64,000 nucleotides of DNA from Acetobacteraceae bacterium (GCA_004843345.1 CP039460.1:449501-513500); one strand, 5' to 3'; positions 11,146-20,570 are shown, counted from the stretch's first letter. Notes: a model not told the origin generated them from the letters alone. A program made the numbers and translations.

Positions 11146-12317
11146 ATGAGAAAAACAGATTTAAAACCTTTAGAAAAGAGAATTATAAAAGCACTTTTAA
11201 ATGAAGGAAGAAGTAATCAAGATATACAATATTTAGTAAATATTGGACGCAAAAAAACTGTTAATTCTGGCCGAATTTCTGACATAAAAAACAATAATAA
11301 TCAACCTGTCGCTTCCAAAGAGGAAGTAGAAAAATTTTTATTTCAAAAAGAAACATATGACTGGGAAACAGGGCTAAACCGTCTAAATGATGAACGCCTG
11401 ATTAAAGCCCGTGAAGCAATGCTTTTCGCCGTAAGCGTCTTCAATACGCCTTATATGAAATTTAAAGCTGAAGCCTTTATGTTAATGCTAATATAGCTTG
11501 GACATATCTAGTACATGAGCATTGCATTAGAATAGGCATAAATATTGAGAAAAAAAACGGTAAACAAACTTGGACTCTCCCTCTCAGTAAACTGATAGAG
11601 AACGAAAAATTAAAGCTTCCATCTGGTATCAAAGACAATTTAAAGGCAATCAAAGAAATCCGAGACCAAGTAAAGCATCATCTCACAGGCAACAGTGATC
11701 CTTTCTGGTATGGGATTTTCCAAGCTTGTTGTTTGAATTTTGATAAGATACTTGTCCAATGGTTTGGTGAAAAAACATCATTACAAAAAAATTTATCTTT
11801 TGCGATTCAATTTGCAAAATTAAATCTGCATCAAGCCTCCAACATACAAAATTTTAATATTCCACCTGCAATTGAAGCATTAGATTTAAGGCTTAATACA
11901 AAAATATCTGACGAACTTGCTAATGATCCACAATACAAATTAAAAGTTCTCTTCGCACTGCTTTCTGGTGGAAAATCCTCCGAACATATTGAATTTATCA
12001 GTCCAGAAAGCGCACAAGGGAAAGAAATTCATAATATTCTAATAAAAGAAAAAACAATTCTAACATCTGATGAATATCCATTTAAGACAAAAGCCATTGT
12101 GGATATAATTAAAGGGAAGTTAAGTTGGTTTTCTATCTATTACCATACAAAAGCATGGAAAAAATTTAAAATACGCCCAGAAACTAAAAGCAACACCCCA
12201 AGAAAAACTCAAAGCAAATACTGCATTTATGACGCTGCTCATAAAGATTATTTATACAACCAAAAATGGGCAGAATTTCTTCTCAAAACAATAACATCAA
12301 AAGACGATCTAAAATAA
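11146..12317 (+). pseudogene. DUF3644 protein gene, broken by one frameshift
   Basis: Two open stretches form one protein. The first half (11146-11496, 116 residues, ending EAFMLMLI then TAG) has N-terminal helices and the KAREAMLFAVSVFNTP segment typical of DUF3644. The second half is open in the -1 frame from about 11493 to 12317 and resumes immediately with AWTYLVHEHC, then IKEIRDQVKHHL, as expected for the same domain. No slippery heptamer is visible at the junction, so a one-base deletion (true pseudogene) or sequencing error is more likely than programmed frameshifting. The whole gene is clearly richer in A and T than envC and the OYE gene, which suggests recent transfer. DUF3644 has no established function; members occur near restriction and other defence genes, but none is visible here. 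Confidence 0.7.
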
Positions 12318-12361
12318 TTCCTCTTAGAATATCAAAAGTTAACCAAAAAGGAGCCATTCAA

Positions 12362-13462
12362 ATGATAAGTTTGTTTGACCCGATCCAAATTGGAAAAACG
12401 ACCTGTCAGAACCGTCTTTTTATGGCGCCTCTGACACGCACCCGCAATTACCCTGATGGCGTTCCCTCTTCCCTCATGGCGCAATATTATGCACAGCGAG
12501 CAGAGGCAGGCTTAATTGTCTCCGAAAGCATTGCAATTTGTCTTCAAGGATATGGCTTTCTCAATGCGTCTGGCATCTGGATGGAAGAACAGATTGAAGG
12601 CTGGAAACATGTCACAGAAGCCGTTCATCAGAAAGGCGGAAAAATCATTGCGCAATTATGGCATGGCGGCAGAATTGTTTTTCCTACGATGTCTGGTGGA
12701 CAACAGCCTGTCTCTGCAAGCGATAGCGCAGCACCTGGCATCGGCCATACATGGGAAGGAAAACGTCCTTATCCCAAGGCAAGGGCTTTAAAGATTTCTG
12801 AAATTCATCAAATTACCGAGCTTTTTGCCAAGGCTGCCCGAAATGCGCGCAAAGCAGGATTTGATGGTGTACAGATTCATGGTGCGAATGGTTATCTCCT
12901 AGACCAATTTTTAAGAGACAGCAGCAACCAAAGAACAGATGAATATGGCTACTCTCCTGAAAACCGTATGCGGTTCTTAAAAGAAGTCTGCCAAGCAGTC
13001 ATTGCTGAAATTGGATCAGAGCAAGTAGGTGTCCGCCTTTCTCCTAATGGTGAAATTTTAGGCTGTATCGACAGCCAACCCGAAAAACTCTTTCTTCCAG
13101 TCGCTAAAATGCTTAATGAATTAAACATTGCCTGGCTGGCACTCAAAGAATTTAATCCACACGCCTCAAAAGATAATCTCGCCAATCCCCTTTCCTACCA
13201 ACCCAAATTATCGCCAGAAATCCGAAAGATTTTTAAAAAGCCTTTGGTTTTAAATGGGAATTATAATTTTGAAAGCGCCAAAGAAGCTGTTCAAGACGGA
13301 TTTGCCGATGCCATTTCTTTCGGCAGGGATTTTATTGCTAATCCTGATCTCGTGAAACGCTTTAAAACAAGCGCCCCCCTCAATAAAGAAGATAAAACAA
13401 CATGGTACGGCCAATTCCTCACCGATAAAGAACATGGCTATACAGATTGGCCAACAATCTAA
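12362..13462 (+). CDS. Old Yellow Enzyme family NADH:flavin oxidoreductase (NemA-like)
   Basis: An FMN-dependent ene-reductase of 366 residues that reduces activated C=C bonds (for example enones, maleimides or nitro compounds) with NAD(P)H. The TIM-barrel signatures of the classical OYE subgroup are present: Thr25 in MAPLTR near the flavin, QLWHGGR around residues 98-104, the substrate-binding pair His173 and Asn176 in QIHGANG, and the LRDSSNQRTDEYG segment. I chose the ATG at 12362 with AGGAG about 10 nt upstream; the frame is open further 5' but that part lies in the preceding gene. The natural substrate cannot be told from sequence. It sits inside the accessory block between envC and ctpA. 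Confidence 0.9.
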   Translation: MISLFDPIQIGKTTCQNRLFMAPLTRTRNYPDGVPSSLMAQYYAQRAEAGLIVSESIAICLQGYGFLNASGIWMEEQIEGWKHVTEAVHQKGGKIIAQLWHGGRIVFPTMSGGQQPVSASDSAAPGIGHTWEGKRPYPKARALKISEIHQITELFAKAARNARKAGFDGVQIHGANGYLLDQFLRDSSNQRTDEYGYSPENRMRFLKEVCQAVIAEIGSEQVGVRLSPNGEILGCIDSQPEKLFLPVAKMLNELNIAWLALKEFNPHASKDNLANPLSYQPKLSPEIRKIFKKPLVLNGNYNFESAKEAVQDGFADAISFGRDFIANPDLVKRFKTSAPLNKEDKTTWYGQFLTDKEHGYTDWPTI

Positions 13463-13515
13463 TTCTTGCCCCTTGCTTCGCAAAAATCGCCCAGCGCCAA
13501 ATCAAAAAAGCGCAT

Positions 13516-13568
13516 TTCTCCCCATGGTTCATTTTTCAACGCCATATTAAAACGTAACCATGGGAGAA
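13516..13568. repeat. Long inverted repeat between convergent genes
   Basis: Left arm at 13516-13529 and right arm at 13556-13568 are complementary over 13 bp with one bulged base, each carrying CCATGG, around a 26-nt loop. There is no T-run directly after either arm. It lies between the ends of the convergent OYE and secreted-protein genes. It may act as a bidirectional terminator, or be a relic of an insertion boundary. Confidence 0.55.
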
Positions 13569-13592
13569 GAAGCAAGAGAATTTGAGAAGTTC

Positions 13593-15494
13593 CTAAAAAT
13601 CACTCAGCATAATCCGCTTCCAATGATTGGGAGAGGTACAGACATAGTGATAGTTTTGATCATCTACAAACTGACCTGCCTCGCATGCCTCTCTGGATGA
13701 TTTCGGAGTTCTTAAATTTTCTTTGAAAGATTCAGCCGATACTGATTTATCAGCAATCATCGGAGATGTGATTATCACATTTTCAGAATCACTCAGTGCG
13801 CCAATACTCGCTGTATTAACATAAGGGATACGCATCCCTGCAGATCCCGGATAAACCAAGGAGCAATTCCCAGAAGCCGCACAAAGACGAAGGGAGCCAT
13901 CCCCGCCAAAACTTATATCTGCCCCAGGTGCGCCACTATTGGGCGACATGATATTTTCATTTTCGGGCTTATCTGCTGCCACTCTGACACCCATATGCCA
14001 CGACATATTGCTATGATCGTCACAGCTAGCACCGTTTACAGCATCACATTGCTCCCAATGATCCTCACGCATAGATGTCTTCCCTGCCTGTTTATATAGA
14101 CTGGAAGCGAGTGCTTTAGATCCTGACGTAGAATCTGCACTAATAGGGTTTGTTACCCCCAAAACATTGCCTTTAATTGCCCAGACTAAATTGCTTGTGA
14201 AGGGCTCAAGCTGAAGCAAGTTTGGAAACTGGCCTCCTATATAAAGCCCCCACGAACTCAATTCTGGCCATGCATTGAAGCCATCATTTTGAGTCGCCCC
14301 GTCCAGCCAAGATTTTCCAGGGAAATGGCTGTCCAAGGTAAGTGTCAGCCCGTTATAATGGTATTTCCCACTAATTGTCGTATGAAGTTCGTTATCATAT
14401 TCAGCATTCTCACATTCACGTACCAAACTGTGTTTTTCACTAGAAGACTGGTTATTTTCTGGAAGGGAGTCATTATCAACGATAGCGCAGGTATCAAGCA
14501 AATTAAACATTTTTGATCTCGCACCAACATAGATCCTTGGAAAGGTCGCATCTTTATCATAATGCGTATCGAAATTTTCCGGATCATTTGCATAATCTTG
14601 AGGGTTTAGAGATTGAGATGCTGTTTCCGGCGCATTAGGAATGACCCATTTATCAACATCTAAACGGTCACATTTATTCGCAGATCCGAAATGAGATGGA
14701 CATTTATCACTAAAAATCCAGTTATTGATCATACCAGAGAAACCATTCACGCCCGTAAATTTATAACCAGAGCTTTTATCCTTATAGGTTTTTGTCGATA
14801 CATTACTGACAATACTCTGATGTTGCTTAATCTTTGCTCGGTCTGTTTCTGAAAGGACTGGGTAAATGTAAACACCTTGTTTATAAAAATACAGATCATG
14901 ATTCACACCTCCAGAATCTTGAATATTTTTACCCGCAACAATCTTTGGAGTTGTGTTTTTAGTCCCATTATCAAAAACGACACCATCTAATGTCCCCGGA
15001 TAATGTGCAATTTGATCGCCTGTTGTAGGACTTATGCCTGGACGGTTGCTTGTATAGGGCGCATTTGAGTTCCATAAACTCAAACAAGTACCCAGATTCA
15101 TCCCGCCCTCATTCTGACATGTTATAAGGACATGTGAACCTCTCCCCTCAGAAAAACCCCCTATCGTTACCCCATCTGGATCTGTCCAATTATCTTCATC
15201 TGACGGATTTGCTTGACGGTGCGCCCCCGTAATCCGCATAAGAAGTTGGCCATCAATCATACTATTGAATCTGGCTCTTCCTGTACTGAGCAGGTCTCCA
15301 TTCGGGGCTGTTGGTGTATCTAAACCACTCGTTTTAATGAACTGGTTCAGCCGCGCCTCATAATCTAAACCGGCAACACCATTGGGCGTATTGATTTGAG
15401 ATTGCATCACAGATTTATCATTTGCTCTAACCTCTTTTGAAAGAGAGGTCGTCAAAAAAAGCGCTGATATAAAATAAATGATTAGTTTAGACAC
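13593..15494 (-). CDS. Secreted protein of unknown function with tail-fibre-like C-terminus
   Basis: I do not recognise the main body. With the GTG start at 15494 (GGAAG 8-9 nt upstream) the protein is 633 residues and begins with a standard signal peptide (MSKLIIYFISALFLTTSLS, cleavage near Ala24). The longest frame would begin at 15542 but puts charged residues before the signal peptide. The mature part is Gly/Asn/Ser-rich with several cysteines and many short turns, suggesting a beta-rich extracellular domain. The last ~38 residues follow a pattern (TP.SS...C..G, then D..Y.Y.C, then WKR..LS.F) that I recall from the C-terminal tips of phage tail fibres and some bacterial surface proteins. 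An adhesin or prophage-derived surface protein is an inference. It stands alone, convergent with the OYE gene and divergent from the Sel1 gene. Confidence 0.6.
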   Translation of the reverse strand: MSKLIIYFISALFLTTSLSKEVRANDKSVMQSQINTPNGVAGLDYEARLNQFIKTSGLDTPTAPNGDLLSTGRARFNSMIDGQLLMRITGAHRQANPSDEDNWTDPDGVTIGGFSEGRGSHVLITCQNEGGMNLGTCLSLWNSNAPYTSNRPGISPTTGDQIAHYPGTLDGVVFDNGTKNTTPKIVAGKNIQDSGGVNHDLYFYKQGVYIYPVLSETDRAKIKQHQSIVSNVSTKTYKDKSSGYKFTGVNGFSGMINNWIFSDKCPSHFGSANKCDRLDVDKWVIPNAPETASQSLNPQDYANDPENFDTHYDKDATFPRIYVGARSKMFNLLDTCAIVDNDSLPENNQSSSEKHSLVRECENAEYDNELHTTISGKYHYNGLTLTLDSHFPGKSWLDGATQNDGFNAWPELSSWGLYIGGQFPNLLQLEPFTSNLVWAIKGNVLGVTNPISADSTSGSKALASSLYKQAGKTSMREDHWEQCDAVNGASCDDHSNMSWHMGVRVAADKPENENIMSPNSGAPGADISFGGDGSLRLCAASGNCSLVYPGSAGMRIPYVNTASIGALSDSENVIITSPMIADKSVSAESFKENLRTPKSSREACEAGQFVDDQNYHYVCTSPNHWKRIMLSDF

Positions 15495-15884
15495 CCAATG
15501 TTCTTCCCATGCAAGATAATGACCCATCATTGAGCCAATCATACAATGGAATACGCAACCAATCGATTCTTAACCTTCTCCTGCAATGATGCTTTTATGA
15601 TAAACTGTACGGATCATAAGCATGCCAGCGCCTGTTTTGATCTTTTATACATTGACGAAAGGCTTTTTCCTAATTGATCTGAGAATGTGTAATCACCCCT
15701 ATGACCCAGTCGGATACAATTTAACCTCAATTTAAGAGAGAATTGTTATTTGCCTGTTATGACAATATAAAGGGAGAAGAGAGACGGTTTCTACTAGGTG
15801 CTATCTCTTCCCTCTCGACGCCTATTTACATGTTTAAAATTATACTAATCTAAAAGTCAGATTGTAATGAGCTTAGGATGAATG
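15495..15884. other. Gene-free divergent spacer
   Basis: About 390 bp between the divergent starts of the secreted protein and the Sel1-repeat protein. It holds the strong plus-strand promoter described separately. I found no tRNA, no convincing small gene and no clear minus-strand promoter in it. Confidence 0.6.
15743..15771 (+). promoter_or_regulatory. Promoter of the Sel1-repeat gene
   Basis: TTGTTA at 15743-15748 and TATAAA at 15766-15771 are separated by exactly 17 nt. This is one of the best sigma-70-type matches in the window. It predicts a 5' leader of about 100 nt before the ATG at 15885. Confidence 0.6.
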
Positions 15885-16664
15885 ATGAGCAATAAGGTTA
15901 TCTCTTTCACAACGACGACTTTATGCGCCGTCTTTTTAGCAGGATCGGTTGGCTATTTGGCAGGAACAGGCAAACTTTCCTTGAAATCCATAGCGCCTCT
16001 TCATTCTAAACCTGTGGCCATGCTCAATCTCCGCTTTTTAGAAGCCGCAGCAAAACGAGGCAGCGTCACTGCACAGCTTCATCTTGGCAATGCCTATTAT
16101 TTTGGAAAAGATGTCCCTCAAAGCGATGTCAAAGCGGCGGAATTTTATCAAAAAGCCGCTGATGAAGGCGATGCCAGAGCGCAATATGCTTTGGGGCTTC
16201 TTTATGATGACAGCGACGGAATAACACCAGATTATGCGAAATCTGCGGAACTTTGGCAAAAAGCGGCCGATCAAGGCTTTGTCAAAGCGCAATATAATTT
16301 AGGGGTTCTGTACGAAAAGGGAAAAGGTGTTCCGCAAAATTACACCAAAGCCGCAGAATTATACCAAAAAGCGGTCGATCAAAATTTTGCGCATGCAGAG
16401 TACAATTTAGGCATTCTCTATGCCAACGGACAAGGCGTTAAACAAGATGACGCCAAAGCCGCAGAATTATATCAAAAAGCAGCCGATCAAGGCTATGCGC
16501 CTGCTCAAATCAATTTAGGGGTTCTCTATAAAAATGGACAAGGCGTTCCGCAAGATTACGCTAGAACCATAGAGCTCTGGAAAAAAGCCGTCGCACAAGG
16601 AGATAAAAAAGCAGGACGCAATTTAGAGAAATTCTATCAGGAACATCCTGAATTGCGGACATGA
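15885..16664 (+). CDS. Sel1-repeat (tetratricopeptide-like) protein
   Basis: A protein of 259 residues with an N-terminal hydrophobic segment (about 8-26) that could be an uncleaved anchor or signal peptide, then five to six Sel1-like repeats of about 36 residues. The repeat consensus (A...YQKAADQG.A.AQYNLG.LY..G.GV.QDY) is unmistakable. Such solenoids mediate protein-protein contacts, usually in the periplasm or at the membrane; the partner is unknown. I took the second of two tandem ATGs because AGGA at 15875-15878 is 6 nt upstream of it. The repeats are also similar as DNA between about 16130 and 16600, so repeat number could change by recombination. It is the last gene of the accessory block before ctpA. 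Confidence 0.88.
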   Translation: MSNKVISFTTTTLCAVFLAGSVGYLAGTGKLSLKSIAPLHSKPVAMLNLRFLEAAAKRGSVTAQLHLGNAYYFGKDVPQSDVKAAEFYQKAADEGDARAQYALGLLYDDSDGITPDYAKSAELWQKAADQGFVKAQYNLGVLYEKGKGVPQNYTKAAELYQKAVDQNFAHAEYNLGILYANGQGVKQDDAKAAELYQKAADQGYAPAQINLGVLYKNGQGVPQDYARTIELWKKAVAQGDKKAGRNLEKFYQEHPELRT

Positions 16665-16767
16665 TCTTTCTTCTCCCCAAAGAGACTCTAAAAATAAGAC
16701 AAAATTTTAAAACTATGCTATGCGTTACTCCAGCTTACAGTATTCCTTTATGTAAATTTTGCTCTTT

Positions 16768-18222
16768 ATGAAATTCCTTCCTGCGTCTTTGAAGTCTGTT
16801 TTACTTCTTTCCAGCGCTTTTTTAGCCTTTTCGCCCCTTTATGCGTCTGCTGTGGAAGAGGCAAAACTCTCTGAAAAGATTGAGAAAACGCCACTGCCAG
16901 CAAATATCAGTCCTGAAAAAAAGAAAGAAGCTCTCGAAACTATTAAGCTTCTTCAGCTTTTTGGGACGATTATGGACGTTGCCCATACAGAATATGTTGA
17001 GCCTGTCAGCGATAAAAAACTGATTGAAAACGGCTTAAAAGGCATGCTGAGCAATCTTGATCCGCATTCAGGCTATATGCCAGAAGAAGAATTTCAATCC
17101 ATGAAAAACGAGATTGAAGGCCATTTTGGCGGTCTCGGGATGGAGGTTCAGCAAGATAGTGGCCATATCCGTGTTGTCTCTGCACTCGATGATACACCTG
17201 CCTCCCGTGCTGGTATTCAAAGTGGCGATCTCATCACTGATGTTGATGATGCGCCCCTCGCTGGCTTACCCCTTATTAAAGCGGTTGAAAAACTCCGTGG
17301 AAAACCAGGCAGCAAAGTCGTTCTCAAACTGATACAGGCTAAAACAGGAAAAAGCCTGACACTTTCCCTTAAACGGGAAAAAATCAAAGTCAGAATGGTA
17401 CGCTCTGCCCTCTACCATGATAATCTTGCTTATTTGCGTCTTAGTGAATTTGGCGACCATGCGGCTTCAGAACTAGCTGCTGCGTTTAATAAAGTCCAAA
17501 AAGAAGCCGCCGCCAACAAGACAAAACTCAAAGGGGTCATTCTAGACCTTCGCAACAATCCGGGCGGACGTTTAGATGAGGCAGTTGCTGTGTCCCGTGA
17601 ATTTATTCCATCGGGTGAAATTGTTTCCATTCGGGCGAGAAAGGCTGAAAGCAACCAAAGCTGGAAGGCCGATGGCAGCGAAATCACCCATAATCTTCCG
17701 CTCGTAGTTCTCATTAACTCTGGCTCTGCCTCTGCAAGTGAAATTGTGGCTGGCGCTGTCAAGGATCATCAGCGTGGCCTTATTTTAGGAACACGCTCTT
17801 TTGGAAAAGGCTCTGTGCAGTCAGTTATTCCGCTGCCAGACAATCAAGGCGCTCTGCGCCTAACGACGGCCCGTTATTATACCCCATCGGGCCACTCCAT
17901 CCAGAAATTTGGAATCAGTCCAGATATTGAGATTTTTGAATCTTCAGACGATAGTAAATATTTTGTTTTCCATGAGGCCGATTTTACAGGCGCTCTTGAG
18001 AATGAAGACAAAAAACCGCTGGATGCGCCTCGAACCCTTTCGCCAGAAGCGAAAAAAGTTCCGAGTGTGCCACCAAAATCTTGGCCTGAGTTTGACCTGC
18101 TCAAACCAAGTACTGATTTTCAGCTTCAGCAAGCTATCAATATCCTTGAGAAAGGCTTAGATGCCTATTTTGTCAAGGAGCCCCCGAAAAAGGTCGTCTC
18201 CGAAACATCTAGTAAGAAGTAA
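16768..18222 (+). CDS. ctpA: Carboxy-terminal processing protease (S41 family, CtpA-like)
   Basis: A periplasmic serine protease of 484 residues that trims or degrades envelope proteins from their C-termini. It has a signal peptide (cleavage near YASA), an N-terminal helical part, a PDZ domain (about 120-205, with GLGMEV and the SRAGIQSGDLI segment) and an S41 domain. The Ser/Lys catalytic dyad is visible in the NSGSASASEI motif (near residues 317-326) and in RSFGKGS (Lys347). The ATG at 16768 gives a compact signal peptide; a TTG three codons upstream is also possible. rppH starts 5 nt after the stop. The protein normally follows EnvC and may act in the same cell-wall pathway. Confidence 0.95.
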   Translation: MKFLPASLKSVLLLSSAFLAFSPLYASAVEEAKLSEKIEKTPLPANISPEKKKEALETIKLLQLFGTIMDVAHTEYVEPVSDKKLIENGLKGMLSNLDPHSGYMPEEEFQSMKNEIEGHFGGLGMEVQQDSGHIRVVSALDDTPASRAGIQSGDLITDVDDAPLAGLPLIKAVEKLRGKPGSKVVLKLIQAKTGKSLTLSLKREKIKVRMVRSALYHDNLAYLRLSEFGDHAASELAAAFNKVQKEAAANKTKLKGVILDLRNNPGGRLDEAVAVSREFIPSGEIVSIRARKAESNQSWKADGSEITHNLPLVVLINSGSASASEIVAGAVKDHQRGLILGTRSFGKGSVQSVIPLPDNQGALRLTTARYYTPSGHSIQKFGISPDIEIFESSDDSKYFVFHEADFTGALENEDKKPLDAPRTLSPEAKKVPSVPPKSWPEFDLLKPSTDFQLQQAINILEKGLDAYFVKEPPKKVVSETSSKK

Positions 18223-18227
18223 TCGTT

Positions 18228-18746
18228 ATGACTGACATCTCCTCCTTTCATTCTCTTCCTTATCGTCCCAATGCCGGCATTGCGCTGTTTAATCGAAAAG
18301 GAGAATTGTTCTTAGGAAGGCGTGTCGATCACCGTCAGCAAATTTGGCAATGCCCTCAAGGCGGTATTCAAGAAAATGAAACGCCTGAACAAGCTGCTTG
18401 GCGTGAAATGGCGGAAGAGATTGGCACCAACAAGGCAAAATATCTCGGCGAACGTGAAGGATGGGTTACCTACGAGTTACCTGCCCGCCTTTACGGAAAA
18501 GCCCTCGGCGGACGCTATCGTGGCCAAAGGCAAAAATGGGTCGTTTTTGCTTTTCTCGGTGAGGATAAAGATATAAATCTTGAACAATTCGAATATCCTG
18601 AATTTAGCGAATGGAAATGGGCTTCCCCTGAAAGCATTCTTTCAGACTATAATCTTGGATTTAAAAGCAAAGCCTACCAAGAAGTTTTTCCCGATATTGT
18701 TCAAATTTTCAATGAAAGTGGGTTTGGCACAGAAAACAAACAGTAG
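18228..18746 (+). CDS. rppH: RNA pyrophosphohydrolase (Nudix)
   Basis: Removes pyrophosphate from 5'-triphosphate mRNA ends and so starts mRNA decay. The 172-residue protein carries a full Nudix box (GGIQENETPEQAAWREMAEE, residues about 45-64) and the RppH-type start PYRPNAGIALFNR. It is translationally close to ctpA. Its 3' end overlaps the convergent ABC transporter gene by 38 nt, so the two transcripts must be antisense to each other at their ends. Confidence 0.95.
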   Translation: MTDISSFHSLPYRPNAGIALFNRKGELFLGRRVDHRQQIWQCPQGGIQENETPEQAAWREMAEEIGTNKAKYLGEREGWVTYELPARLYGKALGGRYRGQRQKWVVFAFLGEDKDINLEQFEYPEFSEWKWASPESILSDYNLGFKSKAYQEVFPDIVQIFNESGFGTENKQ

Positions 18747-20505
18747 AACTGTTTGGAAGCACGCCGATCTCTTTTTGAACAAGGCCTGTCTGATGTATGG
18801 CTTTTAAGCCTTGCTTAGAAGCCATTTTGGCATAAACGCCTTCCTCGTCCTTCAAAAGCATCTCAGGGCTTCCTTCCTGTACGACGCACCCCTCGTGCAT
18901 GACAGAAATAAAGTTTGCATTACCTAGACTGCTCAAGCGGTGTGAAACCATAATAGTTGTCTTTCCTTTACGGTACTCCCTCAGGAAATTTTCAAGCTTT
19001 GCCTCGCTATTTGCATCTAAAGCGCTCATCGCCTCATCTAAAATCAAGATTGCAGGCTGTCTTAGCAATGCTCTTGCAATGGCGACACACTGACGCTGCC
19101 CACCAGAAAGAGAACGCCCCTGATAGCCTACCAAAGTTTGGTAGCCGTCTGGAAATTGTTTAATAAAATCCAGTCCCATTGCCTCACACAGATTTTGAAC
19201 CTCTTCTAACGAAGCTTCTGGCTCTGAAATGCGGATATTATCAAGCAAGCTCATTTCGAATAAAGGCGTTTCCTGCCCTACATAGCCAATTAAAGACCGC
19301 AACTCTTTTATCGCAAAAGATTTTAGATCCTCACCTCCCAAAAGCACACGCCCCATCGCAGGGTCATGTAAACGAGGAATTAAGGAAAGAGCTGTCGATT
19401 TTCCAGCCCCACTTTCCCCTACTAACGCTACAAAACTCCCTTCTTTAATCTTTAAAGAAAAATTTTGAAGTCCCCATCGTCCATCACTATATTGATAAGA
19501 GACATCTTCAAAAACCAAACTGGAAAAAGGACGCGAAATAGCAACTGGATCTTTCGGGTCTTGAATCAAAATCGGCGTATCCATAACAGAAAAGACATGT
19601 GAAAGACCCGCAGCCCCCTCTTGCAAGGCGGCATTCAGAGAAGCCAAAGAACGCATCGGACGGGAAGCGGCGAAAAGTGCCGCAATAAATGCTGTAAATT
19701 CCCCTAAAGAAGCCCCTCCCATCGCCGAGCGCCAGCCGGCAAAGGCAAACGCAATCGCCACAGAAACCCCCGCGATGACTTCTAATAAAGGATCTAATTT
19801 CGCTTTATTGCGTGCCATGGCAAAATGGGCATTCCGCAATTTATTCAAGCCATCCCCTAAGTCCTGATACTGCTTTTCTTCCATTCCGTGGAGGCGGACA
19901 GGACGTGCAAGAGAAAAATTTTCTGTTAAACGTGCAACCATCTTTGCTGTTTGGCTTTGCATTTCTCTAGCGGAATTTTTAACCTTTTTACCGACATTGC
20001 GTACAGGTAAAACGGTCAGCGGATAAAGAATAAGAGCGACAATCGCCAATTCCCAATCCAGCCAAATCATACAAATGCCAAGCCCAATAACCGTCGCCAC
20101 ATCTCCTACCGCATTGGTTGCTCTGGTCAGGGCTTCACGGATTGCCATAGCCTCCGTTGTAAAACGGGAAGTCCACCCAGCAGGCGGCAAGGCTTCAATG
20201 GTAGAAAGGTCTTTATAAAGCAGCGATTTTAGCAATTTATGCTGAAGACTTTGAATCGTGTCTAACGAAAGGCGGTGCAACATTAACGTCTGCCCATATT
20301 GGCAAAGCGCTTTTAACCCCGTCAAAATAACAACAAGAATAGGAATTTGATAGAGAATTCGTGGATCTTTACGGGCAAACATATCCACTGCTTTACGAAT
20401 GACAAGCGGATAAGCGGCCATCAAAGAGGCTGCGGCAATGGCTAAAAGCAACGTCAAAAGCAACAGGAATTTTCGGTGAGACAGCTCTTCTTTCCACAAG
20501 CGCAC
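18709..20505 (-). CDS. ABC exporter, fused permease and ATPase (MsbA-like)
   Basis: A half-transporter of 598 residues: six-helix ABC membrane domain (about 10-300) followed by a nucleotide-binding domain (about 330-575). Walker A GESGAGKST is at 363-371, the LSGGQRQ signature near 473, and Walker B ILILDEAMSALD near 495. It would work as a homodimer in the inner membrane; lipid or drug export is likely but the substrate is unknown. The annotated start is a GTG at 20505. The frame stays open further upstream, almost to the cca stop codon, without an ATG, so the N-terminus could be longer from a rare start. The last ~40 residues overlap rppH on the other strand. It follows cca by about 65 nt. 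Confidence 0.9.
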   Translation of the reverse strand: MRLWKEELSHRKFLLLLTLLLAIAAASLMAAYPLVIRKAVDMFARKDPRILYQIPILVVILTGLKALCQYGQTLMLHRLSLDTIQSLQHKLLKSLLYKDLSTIEALPPAGWTSRFTTEAMAIREALTRATNAVGDVATVIGLGICMIWLDWELAIVALILYPLTVLPVRNVGKKVKNSAREMQSQTAKMVARLTENFSLARPVRLHGMEEKQYQDLGDGLNKLRNAHFAMARNKAKLDPLLEVIAGVSVAIAFAFAGWRSAMGGASLGEFTAFIAALFAASRPMRSLASLNAALQEGAAGLSHVFSVMDTPILIQDPKDPVAISRPFSSLVFEDVSYQYSDGRWGLQNFSLKIKEGSFVALVGESGAGKSTALSLIPRLHDPAMGRVLLGGEDLKSFAIKELRSLIGYVGQETPLFEMSLLDNIRISEPEASLEEVQNLCEAMGLDFIKQFPDGYQTLVGYQGRSLSGGQRQCVAIARALLRQPAILILDEAMSALDANSEAKLENFLREYRKGKTTIMVSHRLSSLGNANFISVMHEGCVVQEGSPEMLLKDEEGVYAKMASKQGLKAIHQTGLVQKEIGVLPNSSTVCFLCQTHFH

Positions 20506-20570
20506 GAGAAGAGATGTCTTTGCTTTTTTAAGTTTGTCTGAATTATCTTTTGACGTTTTCGAGGAAATAA

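Noticed and set aside
11479-11500. Programmed -1 frameshift in the DUF3644 gene
   Set aside because: No X XXY YYZ heptamer and no evident downstream pseudoknot; mutation or sequencing error is simpler.
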